Positions 47,387 through 57,029 of a stretch of DNA of 64,000 nucleotides are shown here, piece by piece. The translations under genes were made by a program, and so were the position numbers. Origin of the DNA: JACDAN01 sp963802375 (GTDB taxonomy: Bacteria > Actinomycetota > Thermoleophilia > Gaiellales > Gaiellaceae); assembly GCA_963802375.1 (NCBI GenBank), contig CAWDIJ010000010.1, positions 620,001-684,000 of the forward strand. The letters are read 5' to 3'. The notes below the pieces were generated by a model that was not told the DNA's origin, did not search any database, and worked only from the letters and a program-made list of their open reading frames with translations. Each line of letters begins with the position of its first letter. Positions within the stretch are counted from its first letter, which is position 1.

Positions 47387-48550
47387 TCAGCCCGCCGCCA
47401 GCTCGCGCTTCTTCAGCTCGAGCACCGACCTGGCGATGACGAGCCGCTGGATCTCGCTCGTCCCCTCGTAGATCTCCGTGATCTTCGCGTCCCGGTAGAA
47501 GCGCTCGACCGGGAACTCCTTCGTGTAGCCGTAGCCGCCGAGGATCTGGATCGCCTCCGCGGTCTGGCGGCGTGCCATCTCCGATGCGTAGAGCTTCGCC
47601 TTCGCCCCTTCCTCGGTGTGCGGACGGCTCTGGTCCTTCAGCCATGCAGCCCGGTAGACGAGCAGGCGGGCGGCGTCGATCTCCGTCGACATGTCCGCGA
47701 GCTTCCACTGGATCGCCTGGTGCTCGCCGATCGCCTTGCCGAACGTGCGGCGCTCCTTCGCGTACTCGCGCGCGACGTCGTACGCGGCCTGCGCGATGCC
47801 GAGCGCCTGTGCAGCGATCCCGATCCTCCCGCCGTCGAGCGTCGCCATCGCGACGTTGAAGCCCTTGCCCTCCTCGTGCAGGAGCCGGTCCCGGCCGACC
47901 TCGGCCCCCTCGACGACGATGTCGTTCGTCACCGACGAGTTGAGGCCGAGCTTTTCCTCCTCACGGGTGACCCGGACGTGGTCGGCGTCGAGAACGAACG
48001 CCGAGACGCCCTTCGCGCCCGGCGTGGCGGGGTCCGTGCGGGCGAAGAGCAGGAAGGTCGAGGCGTGCTCCCCGTTCGTGATCCATTGCTTGGCGCCGGT
48101 GATCGTCCAGCCGTCTCCGTTCGCCTCCGCCTTCGTTCGTAGTGAGCCCGCGTCGGATCCGGCCTCGGGCTCGGTCAGCGCGAAGGCGCCGATCCCTTCG
48201 CCGCGAGCGAGCGGCGGCACGAACCGCGAGCGCTGCTCGTCGGTGCCGAACGCCAGGATCGGAAGCGTGCACGCGCTCGTGTGCACGGCGACTGTGACCC
48301 CCACGCCGGCGTCGGCGCGCGAGAGCTCCTCGAGGACGAGGACGTAGGAGAGGAAGTCGGCGCCGGCACCGCCGTACTCCTCAGGGACGCAGACGCCCAT
48401 CAGGCCGAGCTCGGCGAGCTTCGGATAGAGCTCGCGCGGGAAGCGGTGCTCGCGGTCCCACTCGGAAGCGTGTGGCGCGATTTCTGCGTCCGCGAACTCA
48501 CGCGTCAGCGAGCGGATCTCGCGCTGCGACTCGGTGAGCTCGAAGTCCAC
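47387..48550 (-). CDS. Acyl-CoA dehydrogenase
   Basis: A 387-residue FAD enzyme that makes the first double bond in beta-oxidation. EEYGGAGADFLSYVLVLEEL, GAFALTEPEAGSDAGSLRTK and ITGAKQWITNGEHA are the ACADS signatures. The catalytic Glu lies in IYEGTSEIQRLVIAR and the FAD-binding Arg region in QILGGYGYTKEFPVERFYRD. This Glu position fits short- or medium-chain enzymes, not isovaleryl type. It donates to ETF (etfAB at 37.5-39.2 kb). Confidence 0.93.
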   Translation of the reverse strand: MDFELTESQREIRSLTREFADAEIAPHASEWDREHRFPRELYPKLAELGLMGVCVPEEYGGAGADFLSYVLVLEELSRADAGVGVTVAVHTSACTLPILAFGTDEQRSRFVPPLARGEGIGAFALTEPEAGSDAGSLRTKAEANGDGWTITGAKQWITNGEHASTFLLFARTDPATPGAKGVSAFVLDADHVRVTREEEKLGLNSSVTNDIVVEGAEVGRDRLLHEEGKGFNVAMATLDGGRIGIAAQALGIAQAAYDVAREYAKERRTFGKAIGEHQAIQWKLADMSTEIDAARLLVYRAAWLKDQSRPHTEEGAKAKLYASEMARRQTAEAIQILGGYGYTKEFPVERFYRDAKITEIYEGTSEIQRLVIARSVLELKKRELAAG

Positions 48551-48586
48551 CCGGCGAGTATATGAAGGGTCACCAAAACATAAATG

Positions 48587-48599
48587 CTATGTTGCATAG
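48587..48599. promoter_or_regulatory. CTATG-TTG-CATAG dyad upstream of the HTH gene
   Basis: A five-base perfect inverted repeat with a three-base centre in an AT-rich patch eight bases before the HTH gene ATG. Xre-type antitoxins usually repress their own promoter through such dyads. Inferred only from position. Confidence 0.4.
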
Positions 48600-48606
48600 A
48601 ACACAA

Positions 48607-48915
48607 ATGATTAGCGGCGACATTCTCCGCGCGGCACGCCTCCGAGCCATGCTCACGCAAGCGGAGCTCGGCCGGCGCGTTGGCCGTCCCCAGTCACAGA
48701 TCGCCCGCTGGGAGAACGGGCGAGTCGAGCCAAGCCTGGAGACCCTGGTCGAATTGATTCGCGCCTGCGGTTTCGAGCTGACCTACTCGCTCGCGAACTA
48801 CGACGATTCGTACATCCCGTACATCGAGCGAATGCTCGAGCTCTCCCCCCAAGACCGCATCGAGGACGCGCTCGAACGTGAAGCAGTGTTCGGAGAGATT
48901 CGTGGCGCAGCCTGA
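48607..48915 (+). CDS. Xre-family helix-turn-helix protein, candidate antitoxin
   Basis: A 102-residue protein. HTH: ILRAARLRAMLTQAELGRRV, then GRPQSQIARWENGRVEPSLE TLV, a clear Cro/CI-type HTH_3 fold. The C-terminal helix region has IERMLELSPQDRIEDALERE. The ATG at 48607 is chosen since the domain begins right after; an upstream start at 48562 lies in the promoter region. It overlaps the nucleotidyltransferase gene by 14 bases, the usual layout of a toxin-antitoxin operon. Confidence 0.78.
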   Translation: MISGDILRAARLRAMLTQAELGRRVGRPQSQIARWENGRVEPSLETLVELIRACGFELTYSLANYDDSYIPYIERMLELSPQDRIEDALEREAVFGEIRGAA

Positions 48916-49414
48916 GCGACTCGACCCCAAGCGCCTGATCTCGACCCTCGTCGAGCATGACGTCCAGTTCATCGTGATCGGAGCGATCGCTGCGATCGCA
49001 CAGGGCGGCCCGTTGATAACTCAGGATCTCGATGTCACGCCCGAGCGCCAGCCCGAGAACCTCGAACGTCTCGCCAATGCGCTCAAGCACCTCGATGCAC
49101 GCCTTCGGATCCCCAGGGATCCTTCCGAGATCGAGTTTCCGATCGACGCGAGGTTTCTCGGAAGCGTCGACAGCTGGACATTGCACACGCCGAGCGGCGA
49201 CATCAACCTGCTGTTCGCTCCATCAGGCACCACTGGGTATGGGGACTTGAAGCGCGCAGCCGTGTCGGCTGACCTCTGGGGTCAGACCGTCCTTGTCGCC
49301 GCGCTGCCAGACATCATTCGAATGAAAGAAGCAGCAGGACGGCCAAAGGACCTTGCGCAGTTGCCGGTGCTCCGACAAACACTGGAGCTTCGGCGCGAGC
49401 GCGGTCAGTCGTAG
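48902..49414 (+). CDS. Nucleotidyltransferase-fold protein, candidate toxin partner
   Basis: A 170-residue protein. FIVIGAIAAIAQGGPLITQD followed by LDVTPERQPENLERLANALK fits the Pol-beta nucleotidyltransferase fold, G-x(n)-T-x-D-L-D. WTLHTPSGDINLLF may give the third acidic residue. Similar proteins paired with Xre regulators include AbiEii/MenT-like toxins that modify tRNA. Start GTG at 48902 fits overlap with the HTH gene. The canonical G-S pair of the family is replaced by GA/GG, so activity is uncertain. Confidence 0.6.
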   Translation: MAQPERLDPKRLISTLVEHDVQFIVIGAIAAIAQGGPLITQDLDVTPERQPENLERLANALKHLDARLRIPRDPSEIEFPIDARFLGSVDSWTLHTPSGDINLLFAPSGTTGYGDLKRAAVSADLWGQTVLVAALPDIIRMKEAAGRPKDLAQLPVLRQTLELRRERGQS

Positions 49415-50238
49415 CTGTAGAAACCCTCGCCTGACTTCCGACCCAGCCGGCCCGCCTCGACGTGCTCGCGCAGAAGCGGGCACGGCGCGTACTTCTCGTC
49501 GCCCAGCCCGTCCTGCAGCACCTCCATGATCGCGACACACGTGTCGAGCCCGATCAGGTCGGCGAGCGCCAGCGGCCCCATCGGATGCGCGAACCCGAGC
49601 TTCGCGATCGTGTCGATCGCTTCCGCCTCAGCGACCCCGGTATGAAGCGCCCAGACCGCCTCGTTGATGAACGGCATCAAGATCCGGTTGGAGACGAACC
49701 CGGGAAAGTCGTTCGCCTGCGCCGGCACCTTGCCGAGCTCCTTCGCGAAGGCGACGACCGACCGGGCGGTCTCGTCCGAGGTCTCCTTGCCACGGATCAC
49801 CTCGACGAGCTTCAACACCGGCACCGGGTTGAAGAAGTGCATGCCGATCACCTTGTCCGGCCGGCCCGTCACCGCCGCGAGCGAGCCGATGGGGATCGAC
49901 GACGTGTTGGACGCGAGCACGGCCCCGAGCGGCAGCGTCGAGTCCGCCCGGCGGAAGATGTCCTCCTTCACCGCCAGGTCCTCGACAACGGCCTCGACCA
50001 TCAGGTCGGCGGGAACGAGGTCATCGACCGGCTCGATCCGTGCGAGCACCTCGTCGGGGTCCGGTCCGCCCTTCTCCGCCAGCTTCGATGCGCTTTTCCG
50101 GATCGTCTCGAGCGCCCGGTCGGTCGCACCAGGCGCGGCGTCATGGAGCGAGACGCGGCAGCCGGCTGCCGCGGCGACCTGGGCGATGCCGCCGCCCATC
50201 TGGCCGGCGCCGACGACGAGGACGTGGTCGAACTCCAC
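49405..50238 (-). CDS. 3-hydroxybutyryl/3-hydroxyacyl-CoA dehydrogenase
   Basis: A 277-residue NAD enzyme. VLVVGAGQMGGGIAQVAAAA is the Rossmann motif; SSIPIGSLAAVTGRPDKVIG and the catalytic His in GMHFFNPVPVLKLVEVI follow; the C-terminal domain has DFPGFVSNRILMPFINEAVW and HPMGPLALADLIGLD. It catalyses the third beta-oxidation step (or acetoacetyl-CoA reduction). GTG at 50238 begins at the Rossmann strand. Its stop overlaps the nucleotidyltransferase gene by ten bases on the other strand. Confidence 0.93.
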   Translation of the reverse strand: MEFDHVLVVGAGQMGGGIAQVAAAAGCRVSLHDAAPGATDRALETIRKSASKLAEKGGPDPDEVLARIEPVDDLVPADLMVEAVVEDLAVKEDIFRRADSTLPLGAVLASNTSSIPIGSLAAVTGRPDKVIGMHFFNPVPVLKLVEVIRGKETSDETARSVVAFAKELGKVPAQANDFPGFVSNRILMPFINEAVWALHTGVAEAEAIDTIAKLGFAHPMGPLALADLIGLDTCVAIMEVLQDGLGDEKYAPCPLLREHVEAGRLGRKSGEGFYSYD

Positions 50239-50264
50239 GCCGCGGCAGGGTAACGTCAACCGCC

Positions 50265-51020
50265 GTGACCGACCTCTGGTACGACGAGACAGGCGACGGT
50301 CCTCCGCTCGTGCTCCTGCACGAGGGCGTCGTCGATTCGCGGATCTGGGAGCCGGTCGTGACACTCCTTGCGGAGCGCCACCGCGTGATCCGCTACGACC
50401 AGCGCGGCTTCGGGCGCTCGCCGATGCCGAACGGGCCCTACTCCGTCGTGGGCGACCTGATCTCCGTTCTCGACGCGGCCGGTGTCGAGCGTGCCGCGCT
50501 CGCCGGCGCCTCGCGCGGCGGCGGCATCGCGCTGACCGCCGCAGTCGAGCGGCCCGAACGCGTCACGGCGCTGATTCTGCTCGGCTCCGCCCTGCCGGGT
50601 GCGCAGCTCAACGTCGAGTGGACGCCCGACCAGGTCAGTCGCTGGGAGCAGGCCGAGGCCGACGACGACTGGCCGGCGATGGCCGAGCTCGACATGGACG
50701 CCTGGGCGCCCATGGGCGCCGACGCCGAGCTACGGGCGATGTTCCGCGAGAACGCCGTCGGGTCGAACAGCGAGGATCCGGCCACCGACGAGCCCGTCGC
50801 CGAGCGGTTGAGCGGCATAACCGCCCCCACCCTGGTCATCACGGCGGGCCGCGACGTCCGCGGGATCAACGAGATCGGCGACCGGCTCGCCCGTGACATT
50901 CCCGGTGCTCGGTCGGCCGTAATCGAGGAGGCCGATCACATGATTCCCTGGCGGACGCCCGAAGAGCTCTCTCGTCTGACTCTCGACTTTCTGTCGGGTC
51001 TCGGCACGCGGCTGAACTGA
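50265..51020 (+). CDS. Alpha/beta hydrolase
   Basis: A 251-residue hydrolase. PPLVLLHEGVVDSRIWEPVV holds the oxyanion motif, the nucleophile Ser is in LAGASRGGGIALTAA, and the acid/His are likely in TAGRDVRGINEIGDRL and EEADHMIPW. Substrate unknown. The family (proline iminopeptidase- or epoxide hydrolase-like) cannot be narrowed. GTG at 50265 is 26 bases from the divergent dehydrogenase start. The longer open frame upstream is not coding. Confidence 0.82.
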   Translation: MTDLWYDETGDGPPLVLLHEGVVDSRIWEPVVTLLAERHRVIRYDQRGFGRSPMPNGPYSVVGDLISVLDAAGVERAALAGASRGGGIALTAAVERPERVTALILLGSALPGAQLNVEWTPDQVSRWEQAEADDDWPAMAELDMDAWAPMGADAELRAMFRENAVGSNSEDPATDEPVAERLSGITAPTLVITAGRDVRGINEIGDRLARDIPGARSAVIEEADHMIPWRTPEELSRLTLDFLSGLGTRLN

Positions 51021-51023
51021 GGT

Positions 51024-52172
<1,149 letters not shown>

Positions 52173-52197
52173 ACGGGGTGAGGGTAACAATGGCCCG

Positions 52198-52878
52198 ATG
52201 CCTGCCCGAGTCGCCAGGTTCGTCAACGTCCTGGGCCTCGAGCTCGTCGGTGGAATCGTCGTCCTCACGCTCGGCGCCTGGATCTTCGGGCTCACGGTCG
52301 AGGAGCTCTCGGAAGGCGACACGCACCTGGACACGCGGTTCGCCGCCTGGCTCCACGAGAACGCAACCGAAGGTTGGACGACGTTCTTCGAGAACGTCAC
52401 GCGGCTCGGGAATGTCCCGGTGCTCGCGGCCGTCACCCTCGTCGCGGCGATCCTGCTCTGGCGGAAACGGCTGACGTCGGAGCTGGAGCTGCTGCTGCTC
52501 GCCGCGTTCGGCGCCCAGATCCTCACCTTCGGGCTCAAGCTGGGGTTCGAGCGCGAGCGGCCGTTCTTCCCCGACCCGCTTGCAACCGAGAGCACGTACT
52601 CCTTCCCGAGCGGCCATGCCTCTGTCTCGCTCGCCGTCTACGGGACGATCGGCTATATCGCGGCGCGGCATGCCGCCTCGAGACGACGGCAGATCGGAAT
52701 CCTCACCTCAGCTGCCGGGCTCATCCTTTTGATCGGGTTCAGCCGCCTCTACCTCGGCGTTCACTACCTCAGCGACGTGATCGCCGGTTTCAGCCTCGGG
52801 CTTGCCTGGGTCGCGCTCTGCGTCGTCCTCCTCCACCTGAGGCTGCGCCTCAGGACACGACGTCAGACCTCCCGGTAG
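52198..52878 (+). CDS. PAP2-family phosphatase
   Basis: A 226-residue membrane protein. The three PAP2 motifs are KLGFERERPFFP, SFPSGHASVSLA and SRLYLGVHYLSDVIAGF, carrying the catalytic His residues. About six helices. It probably dephosphorylates lipid phosphates such as undecaprenyl diphosphate or phosphatidate. ATG at 52198. Its 3' end overlaps the convergent DUF1206 gene by 16 bases. Confidence 0.9.
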   Translation: MPARVARFVNVLGLELVGGIVVLTLGAWIFGLTVEELSEGDTHLDTRFAAWLHENATEGWTTFFENVTRLGNVPVLAAVTLVAAILLWRKRLTSELELLLLAAFGAQILTFGLKLGFERERPFFPDPLATESTYSFPSGHASVSLAVYGTIGYIAARHAASRRRQIGILTSAAGLILLIGFSRLYLGVHYLSDVIAGFSLGLAWVALCVVLLHLRLRLRTRRQTSR

Positions 52879-53681
52879 CGAGCCTCCACGAAGCAGTAGA
52901 GGCCGTAGGCGATCAGCCCGGCCGAGACGATCCCGAGCATCGTGTCGCCGTAGTCCTCCTGGAGGATCTTCGACAGCGCGCCGTCGAGCCCCACGGCCTC
53001 ATTGGGGTCGTACTGCCACGCAGCACGCACGAGGAAGAACCCGATCAGCCCGAAGACGGTGCCGCGGGCGATGTGCCCGATCATGCCGATGATCGTGAAC
53101 ACCTTCTCCTCGAGCTCGCTCATCTTCCGCAGCTTCAGCTTCTTCTTGAAGCTCTGCGTGATTCCGCGCCAGTAGTTGAAGACGCCGACGCCGAGGATTC
53201 CGAGCCCGACGGCGGCGACGATCCACCGTCCGAGCGGCCAGTCCATGACGCGGGCCGTCGCGCGGTCCTCCTCCCTGGAGCCGCCTTCCTCGTCCGCGCC
53301 GGCGAGCGCCGCGAGCACGACCCACAGGAGGAAGAGGTACCAGGCTGAGCGCGCGAAGTAGCCGAGGCGCTTCGGCCAGCCCTCCTTCTTGCCGCCCTCC
53401 AGCGGCCGCCCGAGAACGCCCTCGGCGAAGCGCCACGCCGCGTATCCCGCGAGCCCGATCGCGAGCAGGAAAATGAGGACCTTCCCGTACCAGGTGTCCG
53501 CGACGGTCGCGACGGCCCCGCCGCGATCCCGGAGTCGCTGGCCGCCGCCGATCGCTACGTCGGCGGCAATCACGCCGACGAGGACGTAGAGCACCCCCTT
53601 CGAGACGAGTCCCCAGCGCGCCAGCGCCTCGCCGAACGGGCCGCGCGCGACATCCTTCGCCTCCTGTTTCACATCGGCCAC
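52863..53681 (-). CDS. DUF1206 family membrane protein
   Basis: A 272-residue protein with six helices arranged as three two-helix repeats. The blocks LARWGLVSKGVLYVLVGVIA, RLGYFARSAWYLFLLWVVLA and IGMIGHIARGTVFGLIGFFL each begin with G-x-(V/A)-(S/A)-x2-(V/R/W). DUF1206 proteins are common in Actinobacteria and cyanobacteria; function unknown. GTG at 53681 begins VADVKQEAKDVARG. A GTG nine bases later is also possible. Confidence 0.85.
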   Translation of the reverse strand: MADVKQEAKDVARGPFGEALARWGLVSKGVLYVLVGVIAADVAIGGGQRLRDRGGAVATVADTWYGKVLIFLLAIGLAGYAAWRFAEGVLGRPLEGGKKEGWPKRLGYFARSAWYLFLLWVVLAALAGADEEGGSREEDRATARVMDWPLGRWIVAAVGLGILGVGVFNYWRGITQSFKKKLKLRKMSELEEKVFTIIGMIGHIARGTVFGLIGFFLVRAAWQYDPNEAVGLDGALSKILQEDYGDTMLGIVSAGLIAYGLYCFVEARYREV

Positions 53682-53742
53682 GGCGGGGGACAATACGGCG
53701 TCGCGCGTTTCTCGACCGTGCTCAGGTGGTAGGACCTTCACG

Positions 53743-54777
53743 ATGGCGGACGAGCACGTGAGCGCGCTGATGGAGCTCGGCGAGCGCGAGGGTTGTCTCG
53801 AGCTCTCTGACGTCTCGCGGGCGATCGAGGAAGCCGGGCTCGACGAGGAAGAGGTGGAGCGCCTGTACCAGGACATCCAGGAACGCGGAATCGAGCTCTC
53901 GGACGACTGCGGACGGTCGGCGACCGACTCGACGTACGTGAACGGCGATCTCGCCCACTCGACCACCGACGCGCTGCAGCTGTTCCTCAACGAGGTCGGC
54001 CGCTACGAGCTCCTGACCGCCGAGCAGGAGGTCGAGCTCGCGAAGCGAATCGAGCGCGGCGACCGCGAGGCGAAGGAGCTGATGATCAACTCGAACCTCC
54101 GGCTCGTCGTCTCGATCGCGAAGAAGTACCAGGGGCATGGCCTCTCGCTGCTCGACCTGATCCAGGAGGGGATCATCGGGCTGATCCGCGCCGTCGAGAA
54201 GTTCGACTGGCGCCGGGGGTTCAAGTTCTCGACCTACGCGACCTGGTGGATCCGCCAGGCCGTGCAGCGCGGCGTCGCGAACAAGGCGCGCGAGATCCGC
54301 ATCCCCGTCCACATCGTCGACCGCGAGCGCAAGATCGCCCGCGCCGAGCGCGAGCTCATTGTCAAGCTCGGACGCGCACCGACTGAGGAAGAGGTCTCGA
54401 AAGCCTCCAAGCTGCCGCTCAAGCAGGTGCGCGAGGTCCGTCAGGCCGCCCGCGCCGTCACGAGCCTCGACAGGCCGGTCGGGGAGGGCGAGGCGTCGTA
54501 CGGGGACCTCTTTGCCGGCGACGAGGCGCCGCCCGAGGAGCTGATCCAGGTCAGCCTCGAGCAAGACATTCTGCGCCGCGCCGTCGAGAAACTGCCCGAG
54601 CGCGAGCAGGAGGTCGTCAAGCTCAGGTACGGGCTCAACGGTGACGACCATCCGCAGTCACTGGAGGAGATTGGCCGCCGCCTCGGCCTCACGCGCGAGC
54701 GGGTCCGCCAGCTCGAGGGCAAGGCCCTCGAGCAGTTGGCGATCAACCGCGAGGTCGAGGCGCTCCGCGCGGCCTAG
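53743..54777 (+). CDS. RNA polymerase sigma-70 factor, primary type
   Basis: A 344-residue group 1/2 sigma factor. N-terminal region 1.1-like segment (ELSDVSRAIEEAGLDEEEVE), region 1.2 (DALQLFLNEVGRYELLTAEQ), region 2 (NLRLVVSIAKKYQGHGLSLL, KFSTYATWWIRQAVQRGVAN), region 3 and region 4 (LPEREQEVVKLRYGLNGDDH with TRERVRQLEGKALEQL). It should direct housekeeping transcription, or be a close SigB-like paralogue. ATG at 53743. It is divergent from DUF1206. Confidence 0.92.
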   Translation: MADEHVSALMELGEREGCLELSDVSRAIEEAGLDEEEVERLYQDIQERGIELSDDCGRSATDSTYVNGDLAHSTTDALQLFLNEVGRYELLTAEQEVELAKRIERGDREAKELMINSNLRLVVSIAKKYQGHGLSLLDLIQEGIIGLIRAVEKFDWRRGFKFSTYATWWIRQAVQRGVANKAREIRIPVHIVDRERKIARAERELIVKLGRAPTEEEVSKASKLPLKQVREVRQAARAVTSLDRPVGEGEASYGDLFAGDEAPPEELIQVSLEQDILRRAVEKLPEREQEVVKLRYGLNGDDHPQSLEEIGRRLGLTRERVRQLEGKALEQLAINREVEALRAA

Positions 54778-54797
54778 GCTCGCGCCTGCCGCCCGAA

Positions 54798-54917
54798 GGA
54801 CATGTCCTCAGGACATGTCCGGGATCCAGTCCGTTGCGGCTATGGCCATCCGACACGGATGGCTTGGCAAGGCGCCGACCCCTGTCCCGCCGGGGCGCGC
54901 CTTGGGGTCAGACCCCA
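54798..54917. repeat. Cluster of short REP-like palindromes
   Basis: In the convergent gap between the sigma factor and MFS genes: two tandem GGACATGTCC palindromes (54798-54807, 54811-54820), GCCATCCG-ACA-CGGATGGC (54845-54863), and TGGGGTCAGACCCCA (54903-54917). The last core is shared with metH. The stems could end transcription from both sides; no U-runs are present. Confidence 0.65.
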
Positions 54918-54941
54918 GGACCTGGCCGGCGAGGACGGTGG

Positions 54942-56162
54942 TCAAGCGGCTGCGAGCCTGGCTTTCCGAATCTCGAACGCGTAGCGGCAGGCAATGACGC
55001 CGAGGATGGCGCCGACGACCGCCGCGCCGGCGAAGAAGCCCCACATCGCGGAGTCGCCGAGCTCGCCTCGCACCTGGAGGCCGAGGAAGGGGCCGAGCGC
55101 GAAGCCCACCGAGGACGTGCTCGAGAAGGCGCCCATGTAAGCGCCGCGGAGGTCGGCGGGAGCGAGGCCGGCGGCGATCGCCTGCGACGTCGGGATCCAG
55201 AGCATCTCGCCCACCACGAAGATCAGGATCACCAGCGCCAGGATCGCGATCGAGGCGTTCACGGAGAGGAGCAGGAAGGGCCAGCCCATCAGGATCATCG
55301 CGAGCGCGAACTTCGGCGCCGCCGGATAGCGCTCCACGCGGCGCGTGAGGCGCAGCTGGAAGATGGTCACAAGCGCCGGGTTGATGATGACCAGGAATCC
55401 CCACGCCGCAGGGGTCAGACCGTACGAGTCGACCGCGGAGATCGGGAGCACCGCCTCGTAGGCGAAGTAGACGAGGTGCGCCAGCACCATCGCGACGAGG
55501 AAGAGCAGGAACGCCCCGTCCCGCCGGATGACGCCGAACGAACCGCGGCCCGGCGGCTCGTCGGGCGTGAACTCGCCGCGTTGAGGGATCAGGCGCCAGG
55601 CGAGAACCGTGGTCACCGCTCCGAGCGCCGCGACGCCGATCCACAGCATGTCGTAGTCACCGGTGAGCAGCAGCGCACCACCGACAGGCGGCCCGAGCGT
55701 GACGCCGAGGTTGTTCGAGACCCGAAGGGAGGCGTAGGCGTGCTCGTGCCGCTCGGGCGGCGTCACGTCCGCGACGAGCGCTTGCGTTGCCGCCATCGCC
55801 GTCGGCGCGAAGAGCGACGCGAGCAGGAGCAGCGGAATGGCGACGGTGAAGTCGTCGACGAGCACCCAGGTCAACGGAACGAGGGAGACGGCCGTCCAGC
55901 CAAACAGGATCACCGGTCGCCGGCCGAGATGGTCCGAGACGTAGCCGCCCCCATATCCGGTGGTTGCCGACACCGCCGCGGCGATCACGAAGTAGACGCC
56001 GAGCTGCGCCGACGAGGCGTGGAGCTCGTCGACCGCCCAGATCCCGATGAACGTCCAGGCCGCGGAACCGGCGAGCGAGCCGGCGAACCCGACGATCAGG
56101 ATCGGCCGCAGCGCGCGCTCGACGTCGTCGCCCCAGATCAGCCTCAGCACTCGGCCGAGCAT
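54942..56162 (-). CDS. MFS transporter, drug-efflux type
   Basis: A 406-residue, twelve-helix permease. The motif A equivalent between helices 2 and 3 reads GGYVSDHLGRRPVILFGWTA. Later helices include LFLVAMVLAHLVYFAYEAVL. The N-terminal half carries a YVSDHLGRRP loop like DHA1 drug:proton antiporters. Substrate unknown. The ATG at 56162 (ORF translation MLGRVLRLIWGDDVERALRP) fits. It is divergent from the F420-type gene. Confidence 0.87.
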   Translation of the reverse strand: MLGRVLRLIWGDDVERALRPILIVGFAGSLAGSAAWTFIGIWAVDELHASSAQLGVYFVIAAAVSATTGYGGGYVSDHLGRRPVILFGWTAVSLVPLTWVLVDDFTVAIPLLLLASLFAPTAMAATQALVADVTPPERHEHAYASLRVSNNLGVTLGPPVGGALLLTGDYDMLWIGVAALGAVTTVLAWRLIPQRGEFTPDEPPGRGSFGVIRRDGAFLLFLVAMVLAHLVYFAYEAVLPISAVDSYGLTPAAWGFLVIINPALVTIFQLRLTRRVERYPAAPKFALAMILMGWPFLLLSVNASIAILALVILIFVVGEMLWIPTSQAIAAGLAPADLRGAYMGAFSSTSSVGFALGPFLGLQVRGELGDSAMWGFFAGAAVVGAILGVIACRYAFEIRKARLAAA

Positions 56163-56232
56163 CCCGAGACTCTAGTGATAGAGAAAGATCTATCAGCGGC
56201 ACGCACCGACCGCTTTCAGGCATGGTTCCCGA

Positions 56233-56862
56233 GTGAAGGTCACGATCATCGGCGCCGGGAACATGGGCCGCGGAATAGGCATGCGCGCAGTCGCAGGCGG
56301 GCATGACGTCGAGGTCATCGACCGCAACCCGGAGGACGCGCAGGCGCTTGCCGCGGAGCTAGGCGGCGGCTCGACGGCCGTCGAGCCGGGCGGCTCGATC
56401 GGAGGCGACCTCGTCGTACTCGCCCTTTATTACGCGTCGATGGCGGAGGCCGTCGAGCAGTACCGCGACCAGCTCCGAGACAAGGTCGTCGTGGAGATCT
56501 CCGTCCCGCTCGACTGGGACACGATGGACGGGTTCGTCGTCCCCGGCGACAGCTCGGCCGCAGAGGAGGTCCAGAAGCTCCTGCCAGAAGGCACCAAGGT
56601 CGTGAAGGCGTTCTGCACGACCTTCGCGCGCACGCTTCAGACCGGCGAGAAGAACGGCGTCCAGCTCGACGTCCCGATGGCCGGCGACGACGAGGACGCG
56701 AAGCGGAAGGTTGCGGCGCTCGTCGAGGGCGGCGGCATGCGGCCGATCGACCTCGGACCGCTTCGCCGCGCGCGGCAGCTCGAGAACGCGACCTTTCTAC
56801 ATATGGCAGCGCAGAAGCCCCTCGGCGCCGGCTTCGACACCGCGCTGAAGATTCTCGACTGA
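56233..56862 (+). CDS. NAD(P)-binding protein, NADPH:F420 reductase-like
   Basis: A 209-residue Rossmann protein: VTIIGAGNMGRGIGMRAVAG, GGDLVVLALYYASMAEAVEQ, and VVKAFCTTFARTLQTGEKNG. These fit the F420-dependent NADP reductase family, which moves hydride between NADPH and coenzyme F420. Whether F420 is bound cannot be seen. GTG at 56233. A family II palindrome fills the space to clpS. Confidence 0.78.
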   Translation: MKVTIIGAGNMGRGIGMRAVAGGHDVEVIDRNPEDAQALAAELGGGSTAVEPGGSIGGDLVVLALYYASMAEAVEQYRDQLRDKVVVEISVPLDWDTMDGFVVPGDSSAAEEVQKLLPEGTKVVKAFCTTFARTLQTGEKNGVQLDVPMAGDDEDAKRKVAALVEGGGMRPIDLGPLRRARQLENATFLHMAAQKPLGAGFDTALKILD

Positions 56863-56864
56863 GT

Positions 56865-57029
56865 GGGAGGGGCTGGCGGAATGGCGCTCGTTGTCGGGGT
56901 GCGGTGGTCGTTCCGAGGCAAGGACGCAGGGAGCGTTCGTATCGATCAGATACGGGCGCGACTGAGGACGCCGCGTCGGGGCGAGCAGCGCGGCCCGACG
57001 GCTCAGCCGCTATTCCGCCAGACCCTCCT
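56865..57029. repeat. Palindromic element, family II, copy 2 (long)
   Basis: About 165 bases with ends GGAGGGGCTGGCGGAAT and ATTCCGCCAGACCCTCC. Inside are GAGGCAAGGACGCAGGGAGC, a CGTATCGATCAGATACG stem and GACTGAGGACG. It runs from two bases after the F420-like stop to directly before the clpS ATG. The central module is shared with family I copy C. Here the start-proximal arm is pyrimidine-rich (CCCTCCT), so it does not give clpS a Shine-Dalgarno. Confidence 0.75.
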
